A DNA stretch of 64,000 bases from Flavobacterium sp. 9 (GCF_002754195.1 NZ_PEEU01000001.1:3844001-3908000); one strand, 5' to 3'. Numbered from the stretch's first letter, positions 33,080 to 41,729 are shown. Program-made: numbers and translations. The notes: a model not told the origin generated them from the letters alone.

Positions 33080-34315
33080 ATGATAATTCGTTTTGTAATT
33101 CTCTGTGCTCTTTTTTTGTTTATTGAGTTCTATTCTTATCAAGCCATCCGCACTTTAATCAAACTAAGATGGGTTTTGGTTAGCTATCAAATTATAAGTT
33201 TACTGCTTTTAATTTTTATCATTTACTCTTTCACGCAATTCGATCGTTCTGTTGGACAAACTAAGCAAACCATGTTTACAATGGGTTTGATGTTATTGGT
33301 TTACGTTCCAAAAATTGTAATTACGTTAGTTTTATTAGGTGAAGATGTTTTTAGATTAGGAGCGGGAGCAATTAATTATTTTATAGACAATCCAAGTAAT
33401 ACAAGTGTTTTTCCTTCGAGGAGAAAATTTATTAGTCAAATAGGTTTAGGTTTGGCGGCAGTTCCTTTTTTATCCTTAATTTACGGAATATTTGAAGGAA
33501 AATATAATTTTAAAGTCATCAAACAAACGGTTTTCTTTCCTGATTTGCCAGATGCTTTTGATGGTTTTAGAATTACTCAGATTTCAGATGTTCACAGCGG
33601 AAGTTTCGATGATCCTGAAAAAATAAATTATGCCATTGATTTGATTAATGAACAAGAGGCGGATATGATTTTGTTTACTGGAGACATTGTAAATACTCAT
33701 GCCAAAGAAATGCATCCGTGGCTAGATACTTTTAAAAGAATTAAAGATTATAAATACGGGAAATTTTCTGTTTTAGGAAATCACGATTACGGAGAATATG
33801 TTACGTGGCCTTCTGAGAAAGAAAAAGACGAAAATTTTAAAGAAATTAAAAGCCTTTATGGTCAAATAGGATTTAACCTTTTGTTGAACGAACATACTTA
33901 TATTCAAAAAGGAGATGACAAAATTGCATTAATTGGAGTAGAGAATTGGGGACAAAATTTCAAGAAAGCTGGAGATTTAAATAAAGCATCTCAAAATGTG
34001 CATCAGGATGATTTTAAGGTATTAATGAGTCATGATCCAAGCCATTGGGAATATGAAATTAAAAATCACCCTAAAAATTTTCATTTAACATTGTCAGGAC
34101 ATACACATGGCATGCAATTTGGAATTGAAATTCCGGGATATTTTAAATGGAGTCTGGCGCAGTACATCTATAAACAATGGGCTGGTCTATATGAAAATGT
34201 AGGAAGATATGTTTATGTAAATCGAGGTTTTGGTTTTCATGCTTATCCGGGTCGAGTAGGTATTATGCCTGAAATAACTGTGATTGAACTAAAAAAAGGG
34301 AACAATGTGGCTTAA
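33080..34315 (+). CDS. Membrane metallophosphoesterase with internal twin-arginine motif
   Basis: A 411-residue protein. Three or so transmembrane helices occupy 1-90. SRRKFIS at 113-119 is followed by a hydrophobic stretch to about 137. The calcineurin-like domain (about 150-405) has every metal motif: SDVH, TGDI, GNHDYG, MSHDPSHW and SGHTHG. Related YkuE-type enzymes act outside the membrane and use Tat export, so the internal SRRKF may direct Tat transfer of the catalytic domain. The substrate, perhaps a phospholipid or UDP-diacylglucosamine-like compound, is not determinable. Confidence 0.88.
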   Translation: MIIRFVILCALFLFIEFYSYQAIRTLIKLRWVLVSYQIISLLLLIFIIYSFTQFDRSVGQTKQTMFTMGLMLLVYVPKIVITLVLLGEDVFRLGAGAINYFIDNPSNTSVFPSRRKFISQIGLGLAAVPFLSLIYGIFEGKYNFKVIKQTVFFPDLPDAFDGFRITQISDVHSGSFDDPEKINYAIDLINEQEADMILFTGDIVNTHAKEMHPWLDTFKRIKDYKYGKFSVLGNHDYGEYVTWPSEKEKDENFKEIKSLYGQIGFNLLLNEHTYIQKGDDKIALIGVENWGQNFKKAGDLNKASQNVHQDDFKVLMSHDPSHWEYEIKNHPKNFHLTLSGHTHGMQFGIEIPGYFKWSLAQYIYKQWAGLYENVGRYVYVNRGFGFHAYPGRVGIMPEITVIELKKGNNVA

Positions 34316-34329
34316 TTCGTTAAAAATGC

Positions 34330-34337
34330 TACATTTG
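34330..34337 (+). promoter_or_regulatory. -7 box of the thioredoxin-like gene
   Basis: TACATTTG lies 53 nt before the ATG at 34390, just after the phosphoesterase stop. No good -33 element was seen. Confidence 0.45.
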
Positions 34338-34389
34338 TATATAATTATCTCTTTTTAACAGAATAATAAAGAATTAAATTTTTGGTTTT

Positions 34390-34692
34390 ATGTCAAAATT
34401 TGGAGAACTTATAAATGCTCAAGTTCCAGTGTTAATTGATTTTTACACGGATTGGAACGAATCATCTGTATCGATGCATCCTGTTATTAAGGATGTTGCG
34501 GCTGCGCTTGGCGATAAAGCTAAGGTGATTAAAATTGATGTGGATAAAAATCAGGAATTAGCAGAAGCGCTTCGTATAAAAGGACTTCCTACTTTAATGA
34601 TTTATAAAGAAGGGCAAATGATTTGGAGACAATCAGGAGAACTTGATGCAAATACAATTATTGGAATTGTCCAGGAACAATTTAACTTATAG
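34390..34692 (+). CDS. Thioredoxin-fold protein lacking the redox cysteines
   Basis: A 100-residue protein with the full thioredoxin pattern: PVLIDFYTDW, KVIKIDVDKNQELAEALRIKG, and LPTLMIY containing the cis-Pro. The active site, normally WCGPC, reads WNESS, and the protein has no Cys at all. It cannot do dithiol exchange. It may serve as a chaperone or a partner subunit, as other Cys-less thioredoxin folds do. No signal peptide, so cytoplasmic. It has its own likely promoter and stands between unrelated genes. Confidence 0.9.
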   Translation: MSKFGELINAQVPVLIDFYTDWNESSVSMHPVIKDVAAALGDKAKVIKIDVDKNQELAEALRIKGLPTLMIYKEGQMIWRQSGELDANTIIGIVQEQFNL

Positions 34693-34708
34693 AATAAACT
34701 ACTTCTTA

Positions 34709-34737
34709 TTTGATATTATTTAGTGAATAATATCAAA
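34709..34737. terminator. 12-bp perfect hairpin between convergent genes
   Basis: TTTGATATTATT (34709-34720) and AATAATATCAAA (34726-34737) pair fully around TAGTG. The right arm encodes the last residues of the deacetylase and the loop holds its stop. There is no strong U-tract, so it may be a weak terminator or an mRNA 3'-end protector. Confidence 0.55.
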
Positions 34738-35355
34738 CTTATATCCATTTTCTTTTAAAAAATGTAAGGTTTTAGGTAACGCAAATTTTAAGTTCTGCGA
34801 TGCTTTTATGCTGTCATGAAATACAATTACACTTCCTGATTTTACGTTTTTGGTAACGTTTTCAAGACATTTTTCAGGAGTAATGCTTTGGTCAAAATCG
34901 GCGCTCAAAACATCCCACATAATTATTTTGTAGCCTAGATTTCTTAGAATTTTAGATTGCGCTTTTTTAATCTTCCCGTAAGGAGGACGAAATATCAGGT
35001 TGCATGTTTTTTCTTCTTCTAAAACGGCAGCGCAGTTTTTTACATTTTCAATGTAATCGTTATTGTTGCTTTTCCAGCCATTAACATGATTCATTGTGTG
35101 ATTTCCTATTGCATGTCCATCTGTTAGTAGTTTTTCAAATAAGGACAAATTAGCTTTAATATTTTTTCCAATACAGAAAAAAGTAGCTTTTGCATCAAAC
35201 TTTTTCAATTCAGACAAAACCCAATCTGTGACCTCTGGAGTTGGGCCATCATCAAACGTGAGGTATATTTTCTTTTCTTTGTTTGGAATGTCCCAACAAT
35301 ATTTAGAAAATACCCTTTTTATGAATGAATTTGTTTTTACCCAGTAAAAGCTCAT
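34720..35355 (-). CDS. Polysaccharide deacetylase (NodB-homology) family protein
   Basis: A 211-residue protein. The NodB domain starts YLTFDDGPTPEVTDW; the second Asp is the metal ligand and the first the catalytic base. HAIGNHTMNHVNGW gives the two metal His, RPPYGK is the third motif, and VIVFHDS near the C-terminus supplies the catalytic His. It likely deacetylates a peptidoglycan, chitin-like or exopolysaccharide chain. No classical signal peptide is seen, which is odd for this family; the N-terminus FYWVKTNSFIKRVF may be a membrane-associating segment. Confidence 0.88.
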   Translation of the reverse strand: MSFYWVKTNSFIKRVFSKYCWDIPNKEKKIYLTFDDGPTPEVTDWVLSELKKFDAKATFFCIGKNIKANLSLFEKLLTDGHAIGNHTMNHVNGWKSNNNDYIENVKNCAAVLEEEKTCNLIFRPPYGKIKKAQSKILRNLGYKIIMWDVLSADFDQSITPEKCLENVTKNVKSGSVIVFHDSIKASQNLKFALPKTLHFLKENGYKFDIIH

Positions 35356-35384
35356 TTTGGAAGGATTTAGTTATATGTAAATTT

Positions 35385-35426
35385 AAAAAATGCAGCGCTA
35401 TTTATCAAACAGTGCTGCATTTTTTT
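35385..35426 (-). terminator. Terminator after the DUF2723 gene
   Basis: AAAAAATGCAGC pairs with GCTGCATTTTTT around a partly paired loop. On the minus strand a T run follows. Confidence 0.8.
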
Positions 35427-35447
35427 AATTAGTATATTTTTCGTATA

Positions 35448-38400
35448 TTATTCTTTTTCACGACCAAAACGTTCAAACACGTTTACATAAGTATTAAAAG
35501 TTACTTTGTGTTTTTCGTAGAATGCTTTATCGTTGTTTTTCTTCATAACTTCCAATAAGCTTCTGTAACGCTCGATATCAGTGATAATATCCATTGCTAA
35601 GTCTGTTTGGTCGCCAGGAGTTAAAGTAGCATAATAGTTTAAGTTCTCTCTGTATTTTTGAACTAATTTATCAAGTAGATCATGTGCTTTTGCAGTTTCT
35701 CCAACTTTATAATATCCATTAGTAAAAGGCTCAACAAGAGAATAATATCCATATTTATCCAATGGCATTTTTGTTATCGCCAGATTGATAATGTTTTTAG
35801 CTTTATCAATTTTACCTTCTGCGATAAGTTGATCCATTAAACGCGATAGATTCGTGCGATATGTTATACTGTTTCTTCTAGTTTCAGGATCATGATAAAT
35901 ATTACCATTGCTGTTACCCCAATCCCATTTCATTACAATGTCGTACATTTTATCGGCGTCAATTTGACCCATATCCATTGGTCCGCCATCTTTTGAAGGA
36001 ACATTTTTAATAGGAACCAATTTGTAAACCATTCCGTCTAATTGTAAATAGTTTTTTAACCAAAGATAATCTTCATCATCAAAAGCTCCACCACTAAAGT
36101 AAATTGGTCTTTTCCAATTGTTATTAGCCAAGATGTCTAACATCATTAAACGGTTTTTGTATAATGCTCTTCCTTTGATATCAATATCGATATAAGGTAC
36201 AATAGAATCATTGTATTTTGGATCAACAACCTTGTTTTTAATGATCGTATTTTTGTCAACACTCAATCTTATTTTATTTGTTGGATAAAAATGAATTGTT
36301 TGTCCGTTTTGTAATCCAACAGTAGATTTAGGGTTTTTAATGAAAGACATTAAATCTTTGATATCCCAACGAGTTTCAACTTTTTGAATGTAAGCAACAT
36401 AATCTAGTTTATCTCCAACATATTCATCATGTGTAAATGATATTGGTAATGGATCAGATTCGTATGATTTTGCTTTCATTTGATCAATATACCAATCCGT
36501 CATAAATAAACTTGTATTTACGATTTTTACATCGGTTCTGATGTGCTCAATTTCTTGCGCATACCAGAGCGGGAAAGTATCATTATCTCCAATAGTGAAC
36601 AAAATAGCATCTTTATCACAGGAATTCAAATAAGCTTTTGCCATTGCAACTGCAGTATATCTTTCTGATCTGTCATGATCGTCCCAGTTTTGAGACGCCA
36701 TTAAAACCGGAGCTGCTAAGAAAGTTGCTGCAATAATAACTGGTCCTGCAATTTTGGGAGCAATATATTTTTGTATACTTTCATATAGAGAATAGACTCC
36801 AAAGCCTATCCAGATTGCAAACACATAGAAGGATCCTACAAGTGCATAATCTCTTTCACGAGGTTCAAAAGGGCGTTCGTTTAGGTATATTTTTAATGCG
36901 ATTCCGGTAAATAAGAATAATGCCAAAAGAACATAAAAACTTTTGAGGTCTTTATTTGCATGGTACATTATTCCAATTAAACCTAAGATAAATGGCAAGA
37001 AAAAGTAAACGTTACGTCCTTTGTTGTTTAAAACATCAGTTGGTAAGTTGTCTTGAGAGCCAAGGTGTAATGAGTCAAGCGCTTTGATTCCGCTGATCCA
37101 GTTTCCATCCAGATTGTCATATTTTCCCTGAACATCACTTTGACGACCAACAAAATTCCACATCAAATATCTCCAATACATATATCCAAATTGATATTCG
37201 AACATAAAACTGAAATTGTCTGCAGTTGTTGGTTTTTCTATTATTAGATATTCACCATAGCTGTTTAAGAATTTAACGTAACCTTCGTTGTCGATTTGTT
37301 TTTGAGCGTAAGCTTTTCTGAATTCAGAAACTGTTTTTTCAACTTCATTACGCAATTGCGCAGTAGCTTTGTTGTATTCTTCTTCGCTTAATTGGCTCGC
37401 GTCAATTCCGTATTTTGCTAAATCTTCATCATAACTATGATTTGGATCTATTTTGAAAGCAGGAGGATTTGTGAAGCTAATATAATTTTGGATGTGTCCG
37501 GTTTCGGTGCTCCACATTCTTGGCAGAATAGTTTTCTGATTGTCATCAGAATTTTGTTCTGCATTTTTATAATTGTTGGTAATAATATATTTACCAGTTT
37601 TATAATCTCTTTCGTAGTTAGGTTTTTTATCTAAATAAGGAGTTTTTGCATCCAGACCAGCAAAAAGTTCTGTGTATTGAGGTCCGTAAAACAATGGATT
37701 TACACCATATTGTTCACGATTATAATATGCTAAAACCTCTGTAGCATCTGATGGTTTGTTTTCGTTAATTACTGTATTGGCGTTAGCACGAACCGGTAAC
37801 ATGATCCATGTTGAGAAACCAATAAGTATAAATAGAATACAAACAATAATAGTGTTGTAGAAAACTAATCCTTTTTGTTTGGTGTATTTAAGGCCAAAAT
37901 AAAAGAAAGCAATAAATAATAAAGCAACAAAAATAGTTCCTGAGTTAAAAGGTAATCCCATGCTATTTACCATGTAAATCTCGGTTTTACCAAAGAAAGC
38001 CATTGTTAATGGTAATAAAAGCTTGAAAATAAACAATAGAATTGCAATTACTACAGCATTAGCAATAATGAAATTTTTTATAGTAACTTTTTCGTAGTGT
38101 TTGAAATAGTAAAGAAAACCAATTGCGGGAATAGTCAAAAGTGCCATGAAGTGAACACCAAATGAAAGTCCAATAACAAGAGAAATGATTAATAACCATT
38201 TGTTTCCTTTTGGTTTGTCCATGTCTTGTTCCCAGCGTAATCCAAGCCAAAAAAGTAATGCGATTAATAGAGATGCCATTGCATAAACTTCGGCTTCAAC
38301 AGCATTAAACCAGAAACTGTCAGAGAAAGTATAAGCAAGAGCTCCAACAAAAGAGCTTCCTAATATAACAATTGAATTGTTTTGATCGATCTCAGTAAAA

Positions 38401-38726
38401 CGAGCAACGATTTTTTTCAAAATCATTGACGAAGACCAGAACATAAATAGAATGGTGAATGCGCTTGAAAAAACCGACATCATATTTACCATCACAGCAA
38501 CATGTTGAGCATCTATAGCAAACATTGCAAAAAAAGCACCCATCATCTGGAATAAAGGCGCCCCTGGAGGGTGACCAACTTCTAGTTTAGCTGCTGTTGC
38601 AATGTATTCGCCACAATCCCAAAAGCTCATGGTGGGTTCAACAGTTAGTGTATAAGTAGTTAAAGCGATTGCAAATGCAAACCAACCAATAATTGTATTC
38701 CATTTATTGAAATTGAATTGTGCCAT
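35448..38726 (-). CDS. DUF2723 large membrane protein, putative GT-C-type glycosyltransferase
   Basis: A 1092-residue protein. The N-terminal WFAFAIALTTYTLTVEPTMSFWDCGEYIATAAKLEVGHPPG matches DUF2723 in sections; the acidic Asp-Cys-Gly-Glu loop after TM1 is like the catalytic loop of protein O-mannosyltransferases. About a dozen transmembrane helices cover 10-340 and 570-680. A large periplasmic insert lies near 320-530, and a soluble region from about 700 has a YFSGG segment and helical repeats toward the end. A lipid-linked sugar donor and protein or glycan acceptor are inferred from fold only. It is monocistronic, with a terminator after it. Confidence 0.85.
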   Translation of the reverse strand: MAQFNFNKWNTIIGWFAFAIALTTYTLTVEPTMSFWDCGEYIATAAKLEVGHPPGAPLFQMMGAFFAMFAIDAQHVAVMVNMMSVFSSAFTILFMFWSSSMILKKIVARFTEIDQNNSIVILGSSFVGALAYTFSDSFWFNAVEAEVYAMASLLIALLFWLGLRWEQDMDKPKGNKWLLIISLVIGLSFGVHFMALLTIPAIGFLYYFKHYEKVTIKNFIIANAVVIAILLFIFKLLLPLTMAFFGKTEIYMVNSMGLPFNSGTIFVALLFIAFFYFGLKYTKQKGLVFYNTIIVCILFILIGFSTWIMLPVRANANTVINENKPSDATEVLAYYNREQYGVNPLFYGPQYTELFAGLDAKTPYLDKKPNYERDYKTGKYIITNNYKNAEQNSDDNQKTILPRMWSTETGHIQNYISFTNPPAFKIDPNHSYDEDLAKYGIDASQLSEEEYNKATAQLRNEVEKTVSEFRKAYAQKQIDNEGYVKFLNSYGEYLIIEKPTTADNFSFMFEYQFGYMYWRYLMWNFVGRQSDVQGKYDNLDGNWISGIKALDSLHLGSQDNLPTDVLNNKGRNVYFFLPFILGLIGIMYHANKDLKSFYVLLALFLFTGIALKIYLNERPFEPRERDYALVGSFYVFAIWIGFGVYSLYESIQKYIAPKIAGPVIIAATFLAAPVLMASQNWDDHDRSERYTAVAMAKAYLNSCDKDAILFTIGDNDTFPLWYAQEIEHIRTDVKIVNTSLFMTDWYIDQMKAKSYESDPLPISFTHDEYVGDKLDYVAYIQKVETRWDIKDLMSFIKNPKSTVGLQNGQTIHFYPTNKIRLSVDKNTIIKNKVVDPKYNDSIVPYIDIDIKGRALYKNRLMMLDILANNNWKRPIYFSGGAFDDEDYLWLKNYLQLDGMVYKLVPIKNVPSKDGGPMDMGQIDADKMYDIVMKWDWGNSNGNIYHDPETRRNSITYRTNLSRLMDQLIAEGKIDKAKNIINLAITKMPLDKYGYYSLVEPFTNGYYKVGETAKAHDLLDKLVQKYRENLNYYATLTPGDQTDLAMDIITDIERYRSLLEVMKKNNDKAFYEKHKVTFNTYVNVFERFGREKE

Positions 38727-38920
38727 ATTTAGGTGTTATAATTATGTATGTTTTCTATCCTACAAAGAAAATGTTTTTTTGTTTAAAGAGAAGAGCATTA
38801 ACATAAAATTCTATAAAAGTATTTGATTGTATTAATGTATTGTTTGTTAAATGGTTGCGTGAATATTACGAGTTTGAAAGAAAAAAAATGAAAAAAAAAC
38901 GAGTTTTTTTTATTAAAAAG

Positions 38921-38951
38921 TTTGCGCAAACTAAAAAAAGCTCTAAATTTG
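38921..38951 (+). promoter_or_regulatory. Promoter of tRNA-Gln copy 1
   Basis: TTTG at 38921-38924, 19 nt, TAAATTTG at 38944-38951, about 20 nt before the tRNA. Confidence 0.7.
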
Positions 38952-38971
38952 CACTCGCTTAACAGCAACGC

Positions 38972-39042
38972 TGGTCTATGGTGTAATGGTAACACAACTG
39001 TTTTTGGTGCAGTCTTTCAAGGTTCGAGTCCTTGTAGACCAA
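38972..39042 (+). tRNA. tRNA-Gln (anticodon TTG), copy 1
   Basis: The 71-nt cloverleaf is complete. The acceptor TGGTCTA pairs with TAGACCA and is followed by discriminator A. The D-arm is GTGT...ACAC and the anticodon stem ACTGT/GCAGT encloses loop TTTTGGT, with TTG at positions 34-36. The T-arm is CAAGG-TTCGAGT-CCTTG. The CCA end is not encoded. It has its own promoter and terminator. Confidence 0.97.
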
Positions 39043-39045
39043 CAT

Positions 39046-39075
39046 AAAAAGCCTCTCAAAACGAGAGGCTTTTTT
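39046..39075 (+). terminator. Terminator of tRNA-Gln copy 1
   Basis: AAAAAGCCTCTC and GAGAGGCTTTTT pair perfectly around a short loop, 3 nt after the tRNA. Confidence 0.9.
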
Positions 39076-39087
39076 ATCTCAAAAGCG

Positions 39088-39117
39088 TTGTTTTAGTTAA
39101 AAAAAGCTGTAAATTTG
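39088..39117 (+). promoter_or_regulatory. Promoter of tRNA-Gln copy 2
   Basis: TTG at 39088-39090, 19 nt, TAAATTTG at 39110-39117; the spacing equals that of copy 1. Confidence 0.7.
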
Positions 39118-39139
39118 CAGTCTGTATAAGTATTTTTAT

Positions 39140-39210
39140 TGGTCTATGGTGTAATGGTAACACAACTGTTTTTGGTGCAGTCTTTCAAGGTTCGAGTCCT
39201 TGTAGACCAA
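39140..39210 (+). tRNA. tRNA-Gln (anticodon TTG), copy 2
   Basis: Identical over its 71 nt to the copy at 38972, offset by 168 nt, with separate promoter and terminator: a tandem duplication of a complete transcription unit. Confidence 0.97.
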
Positions 39211-39211
39211 C

Positions 39212-39242
39212 AAAAAAGCCTCTCAATCGAGAGGCTTTTTTT
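39212..39242 (+). terminator. Terminator of tRNA-Gln copy 2
   Basis: The same GCCTCTC/GAGAGGC stem as copy 1, with the loop shortened to AATC, followed by a T run. Confidence 0.9.
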
Positions 39243-39259
39243 ATGGAATAAACTTAACG

Positions 39260-39410
39260 GTTTTAACCGCAAAGAGCGCTAAGTTTTTGTCTTAATTGTT
39301 ATGATTGCAAACGCAAAGTTTGCAAAGCTTTGTCAATTATAGCTTTGCGGACTTTGCGTTTATATTAAATCTTATAAGTAAAAAAAACCTTGCGTTCTTT
39401 GTGGTTAAAT
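39260..39410. repeat. Palindromic intergenic repeat, copy 2
   Basis: The left end TTTTAACCGCAAAGAGCGCT and the right end TTCTTTGTGGTTAAAT are imperfect inverted termini. The interior is rich in GCAAAG/CTTTGC. The right end matches the element at 10478-10606. No protein is encoded. Confidence 0.7.
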
Positions 39411-39436
39411 TCCGAGCTGGATTTTAAAAGGCAGTG

Positions 39437-40243
39437 TTATTTAGAGAGTAAAGAAGATGGAACTACACCGAATTTCTTCTTGAATGAAAATGAGAAATGC
39501 GAAAGATCTTCAAAACCAACGCCTATATAAACTTCTGATGGCGGTGTTCCTTGGCTAATTAGATAATAAGCTTCTTGAAGTCTTTTGTTCAAGAGCCATT
39601 TTCCAGGTGTTTGTTGGAATACTTTTTCGAAATCTCTTTTAAAAGTAGCTAAACTTCTTCCAGTTAAATAAGCAAAACGATTAAGATGCACGTTAAAATG
39701 GAAATTTTTGTTCATAAAAGCTTCAAGATCCATTTTGCCGGGTTCGCTAAAATCAAATAAAACATCTTTTAATTCTGGATTTACTTTAAGTAATAGATGT
39801 ACGGCTTCTTTTATTTTTAAATTAAAAAGAGTTTCGTTGTCTTCTTGTTCGACTTCGAGGTAAGATATAAGTGATTCCATGAAGGATTTGTAAAGCGGAT
39901 TTGGCGCTAACATAATCATGGTTTCAGAATCTGTTCTTTTGTTGATTTTGAAATCGTATTCTTTGCTTATTTCGCGAAGAATCTCCTGATCCAGAAAAAG
40001 AGATATTGTTTTGAATTCGCCTCCTTCGGGTGGTATTTTGGTGAATTTTGCTAAATTATTTCTTTTGCTAAAGCGAAAATCTCCCGCTTTTGTGAGATAG
40101 GTGTTTTTGCTGTCTGAAGCTGTCATTTCTCCTGAGATCTGGTAGCTAAAGACGTGTTCCGGTATAAAATGTTCACCTTCACGACTGCGTGCGTAATAGC
40201 AGGAGTAAAGTATTTGAGGTTTTGTATTTGTTTTTGCAGTCAT
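39437..40243 (-). CDS. AraC-family transcriptional regulator
   Basis: A 268-residue protein. The N-terminal region (about 1-165) is a ligand-binding or dimerisation domain, without the His-rich cupin signature. The C-terminal AraC pair of helix-turn-helices (about 170-266) has HLNRFAYLTGRSLATFKRDF and VGFEDLSHFSFSFKKKFGVVPS. It lies directly downstream of the aldehyde dehydrogenase gene on the same strand, separated by a terminator hairpin, and is its likely regulator. Confidence 0.92.
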   Translation of the reverse strand: MTAKTNTKPQILYSCYYARSREGEHFIPEHVFSYQISGEMTASDSKNTYLTKAGDFRFSKRNNLAKFTKIPPEGGEFKTISLFLDQEILREISKEYDFKINKRTDSETMIMLAPNPLYKSFMESLISYLEVEQEDNETLFNLKIKEAVHLLLKVNPELKDVLFDFSEPGKMDLEAFMNKNFHFNVHLNRFAYLTGRSLATFKRDFEKVFQQTPGKWLLNKRLQEAYYLISQGTPPSEVYIGVGFEDLSHFSFSFKKKFGVVPSSLLSK

Positions 40244-40256
40244 AATTGTAAAGTTA

Positions 40257-40300
40257 CAAAAAGATCCGGAAAATCTTTTTGTATAAAGATATCCGGATCT
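40257..40300 (-). terminator. Terminator between the aldehyde dehydrogenase and the AraC gene
   Basis: AGATCCGGA and TCCGGATCT (40262-40270 and 40292-40300) pair perfectly. An inner ATCTTT/AAAGAT stem adds stability, and on the minus strand TTTTTG follows. Confidence 0.75.
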
Positions 40301-40313
40301 GTAAATGTTGTTT

Positions 40314-41729
40314 TTATTGAATTAATGCTCTTGGTTCAAGATATGCTTCAAGTCCAAGAACTCCAAATTCTCTGCCTATTCCTGATTGTTTAAATCCGCC
40401 AAAAGGAGCCATTGGATCGTGTCCGATTCCGTTTATCTGAACGCGTCCTGCATTAATTTGTGAAGCAACTTTGTGAGCTCTTTCGTTGTTTGATGAGCTT
40501 ACATAGGCTTGTAGTCCATAAGTGGTGTCGTTTGCTATTTCGATTGCTTCTTCTTCTGTTTTATAGGTAATAATAGATAAAACAGGACCGAATATTTCTT
40601 CTCTCGCAATGCGCATTTGGTTGTTTACATGAATAAAAACTGTTGGTTTTACGAAATTTCCTTTTTCTAATCCTTCAGGTTTTCCTAAACCGCCAATAAG
40701 AACTTCTGCACCTTCGTTTATTCCTGTTTTGATGTAATTCTGAACGCGATCATATTGTTTGTTGCTAACCATTGGTCCAACTGCGGTTGTTTCATTTTTT
40801 GGGTCACCAACAATTGTTTTTGAAACTATTTCTTTAACAAGAGTTTTGACTTCTTCAAGTTTATTTTCGGGAACTAATAATCTTGTTCCTGCAATGCACG
40901 CTTGCCCGTTGTTCATGTAAGCGGCAATTATAGCTAACGGAATTGCTTCTGAGAAATTGGCATCGTCCAAAATGATATTTGGAGATTTTCCACCAAGTTC
41001 AAGCGTAACGCGTTTCATGGTATTAATGGCTTCTGTGGCGATAATTTTCCCGACAGTAGTTGATCCTGTGAAGGAGATTTTTGCAATATCCGGATTGCGG
41101 CTTATTTCGGCTCCAACAACTTCGCCAAGTCCGTTTACGATATTGAAAACACCTTTTGGAAGTCTTGCTTCATGAAGGCATTCTGTGATTAATTGGGTTT
41201 GCTGCGCGCTCATTTCGCTTGGTTTTATAACCGTTGTACATCCTGCGACAATTGCAGTTGATAATTTGCTGCATATGAATCCGTTGCTTGAATTCCATGG
41301 AATGATAATTCCCACAACTCCCAGCGGTGTCATTTGAACTTCAGATTCTCCCATTTTTTTAGTAAAATCATAAGTGTTTAATAGGTTAATCGCAGAATCA
41401 AAACCTTTTAGCATATATTCATAGCTTATTGTTGAAAATTGCAGTGTTCCTCCGTATTCTTCAATCATTACATTGATGAAGTCGGTTTTTCTTTTCTCGA
41501 TAGCTGTTTTTATGTTTTGCAGGTATTGAATTCTTTCTGCAACTGTGGTTTTTGAGAAAGTTTTGAAAGCTGTTTTAGCTGCGTTTACTGCATTTTGAGT
41601 GTCTTCTTTGTTTCCTAAAAGAACTCTTCCTAGTTTTTCATTTGTCGTTGGGCTTATCAGGTCAAAATATTCTTGTCCTTGTGGAGTAACGAATTCTCCA
41701 TTAATGTAGATTTTGTCTATTGTTTTCAT
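40314..41729 (-). CDS. NAD(P)-dependent aldehyde dehydrogenase
   Basis: A 471-residue ALDH-superfamily enzyme. It has the Rossmann segment GVVGIIIPWN with SEMSAQQTQL nearby, the FTGSTTVGK cofactor loop, the general base Glu244 in VTLELGGKSPN, and the nucleophile Cys278 in NNGQACIAGTRL. The C-terminal PFGGFKQSGIGREFG is standard. It oxidises an aldehyde to the acid; the substrate is not deducible. An AraC regulator follows. Its upstream region holds a 22-bp direct repeat that may be the AraC operator. Confidence 0.95.
   Translation of the reverse strand: MKTIDKIYINGEFVTPQGQEYFDLISPTTNEKLGRVLLGNKEDTQNAVNAAKTAFKTFSKTTVAERIQYLQNIKTAIEKRKTDFINVMIEEYGGTLQFSTISYEYMLKGFDSAINLLNTYDFTKKMGESEVQMTPLGVVGIIIPWNSSNGFICSKLSTAIVAGCTTVIKPSEMSAQQTQLITECLHEARLPKGVFNIVNGLGEVVGAEISRNPDIAKISFTGSTTVGKIIATEAINTMKRVTLELGGKSPNIILDDANFSEAIPLAIIAAYMNNGQACIAGTRLLVPENKLEEVKTLVKEIVSKTIVGDPKNETTAVGPMVSNKQYDRVQNYIKTGINEGAEVLIGGLGKPEGLEKGNFVKPTVFIHVNNQMRIAREEIFGPVLSIITYKTEEEAIEIANDTTYGLQAYVSSSNNERAHKVASQINAGRVQINGIGHDPMAPFGGFKQSGIGREFGVLGLEAYLEPRALIQ

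Noticed and set aside
38798..38995. 65-codon minus-strand frame upstream of the tRNAs
   Set aside because: Overlaps the tRNA-Gln promoter and gene and encodes a Phe/Lys-rich random-looking peptide.
38921..39242. Possible CRISPR-like repeat
   Set aside because: The repeated units are two complete tRNA genes with promoter and terminator; only two copies.
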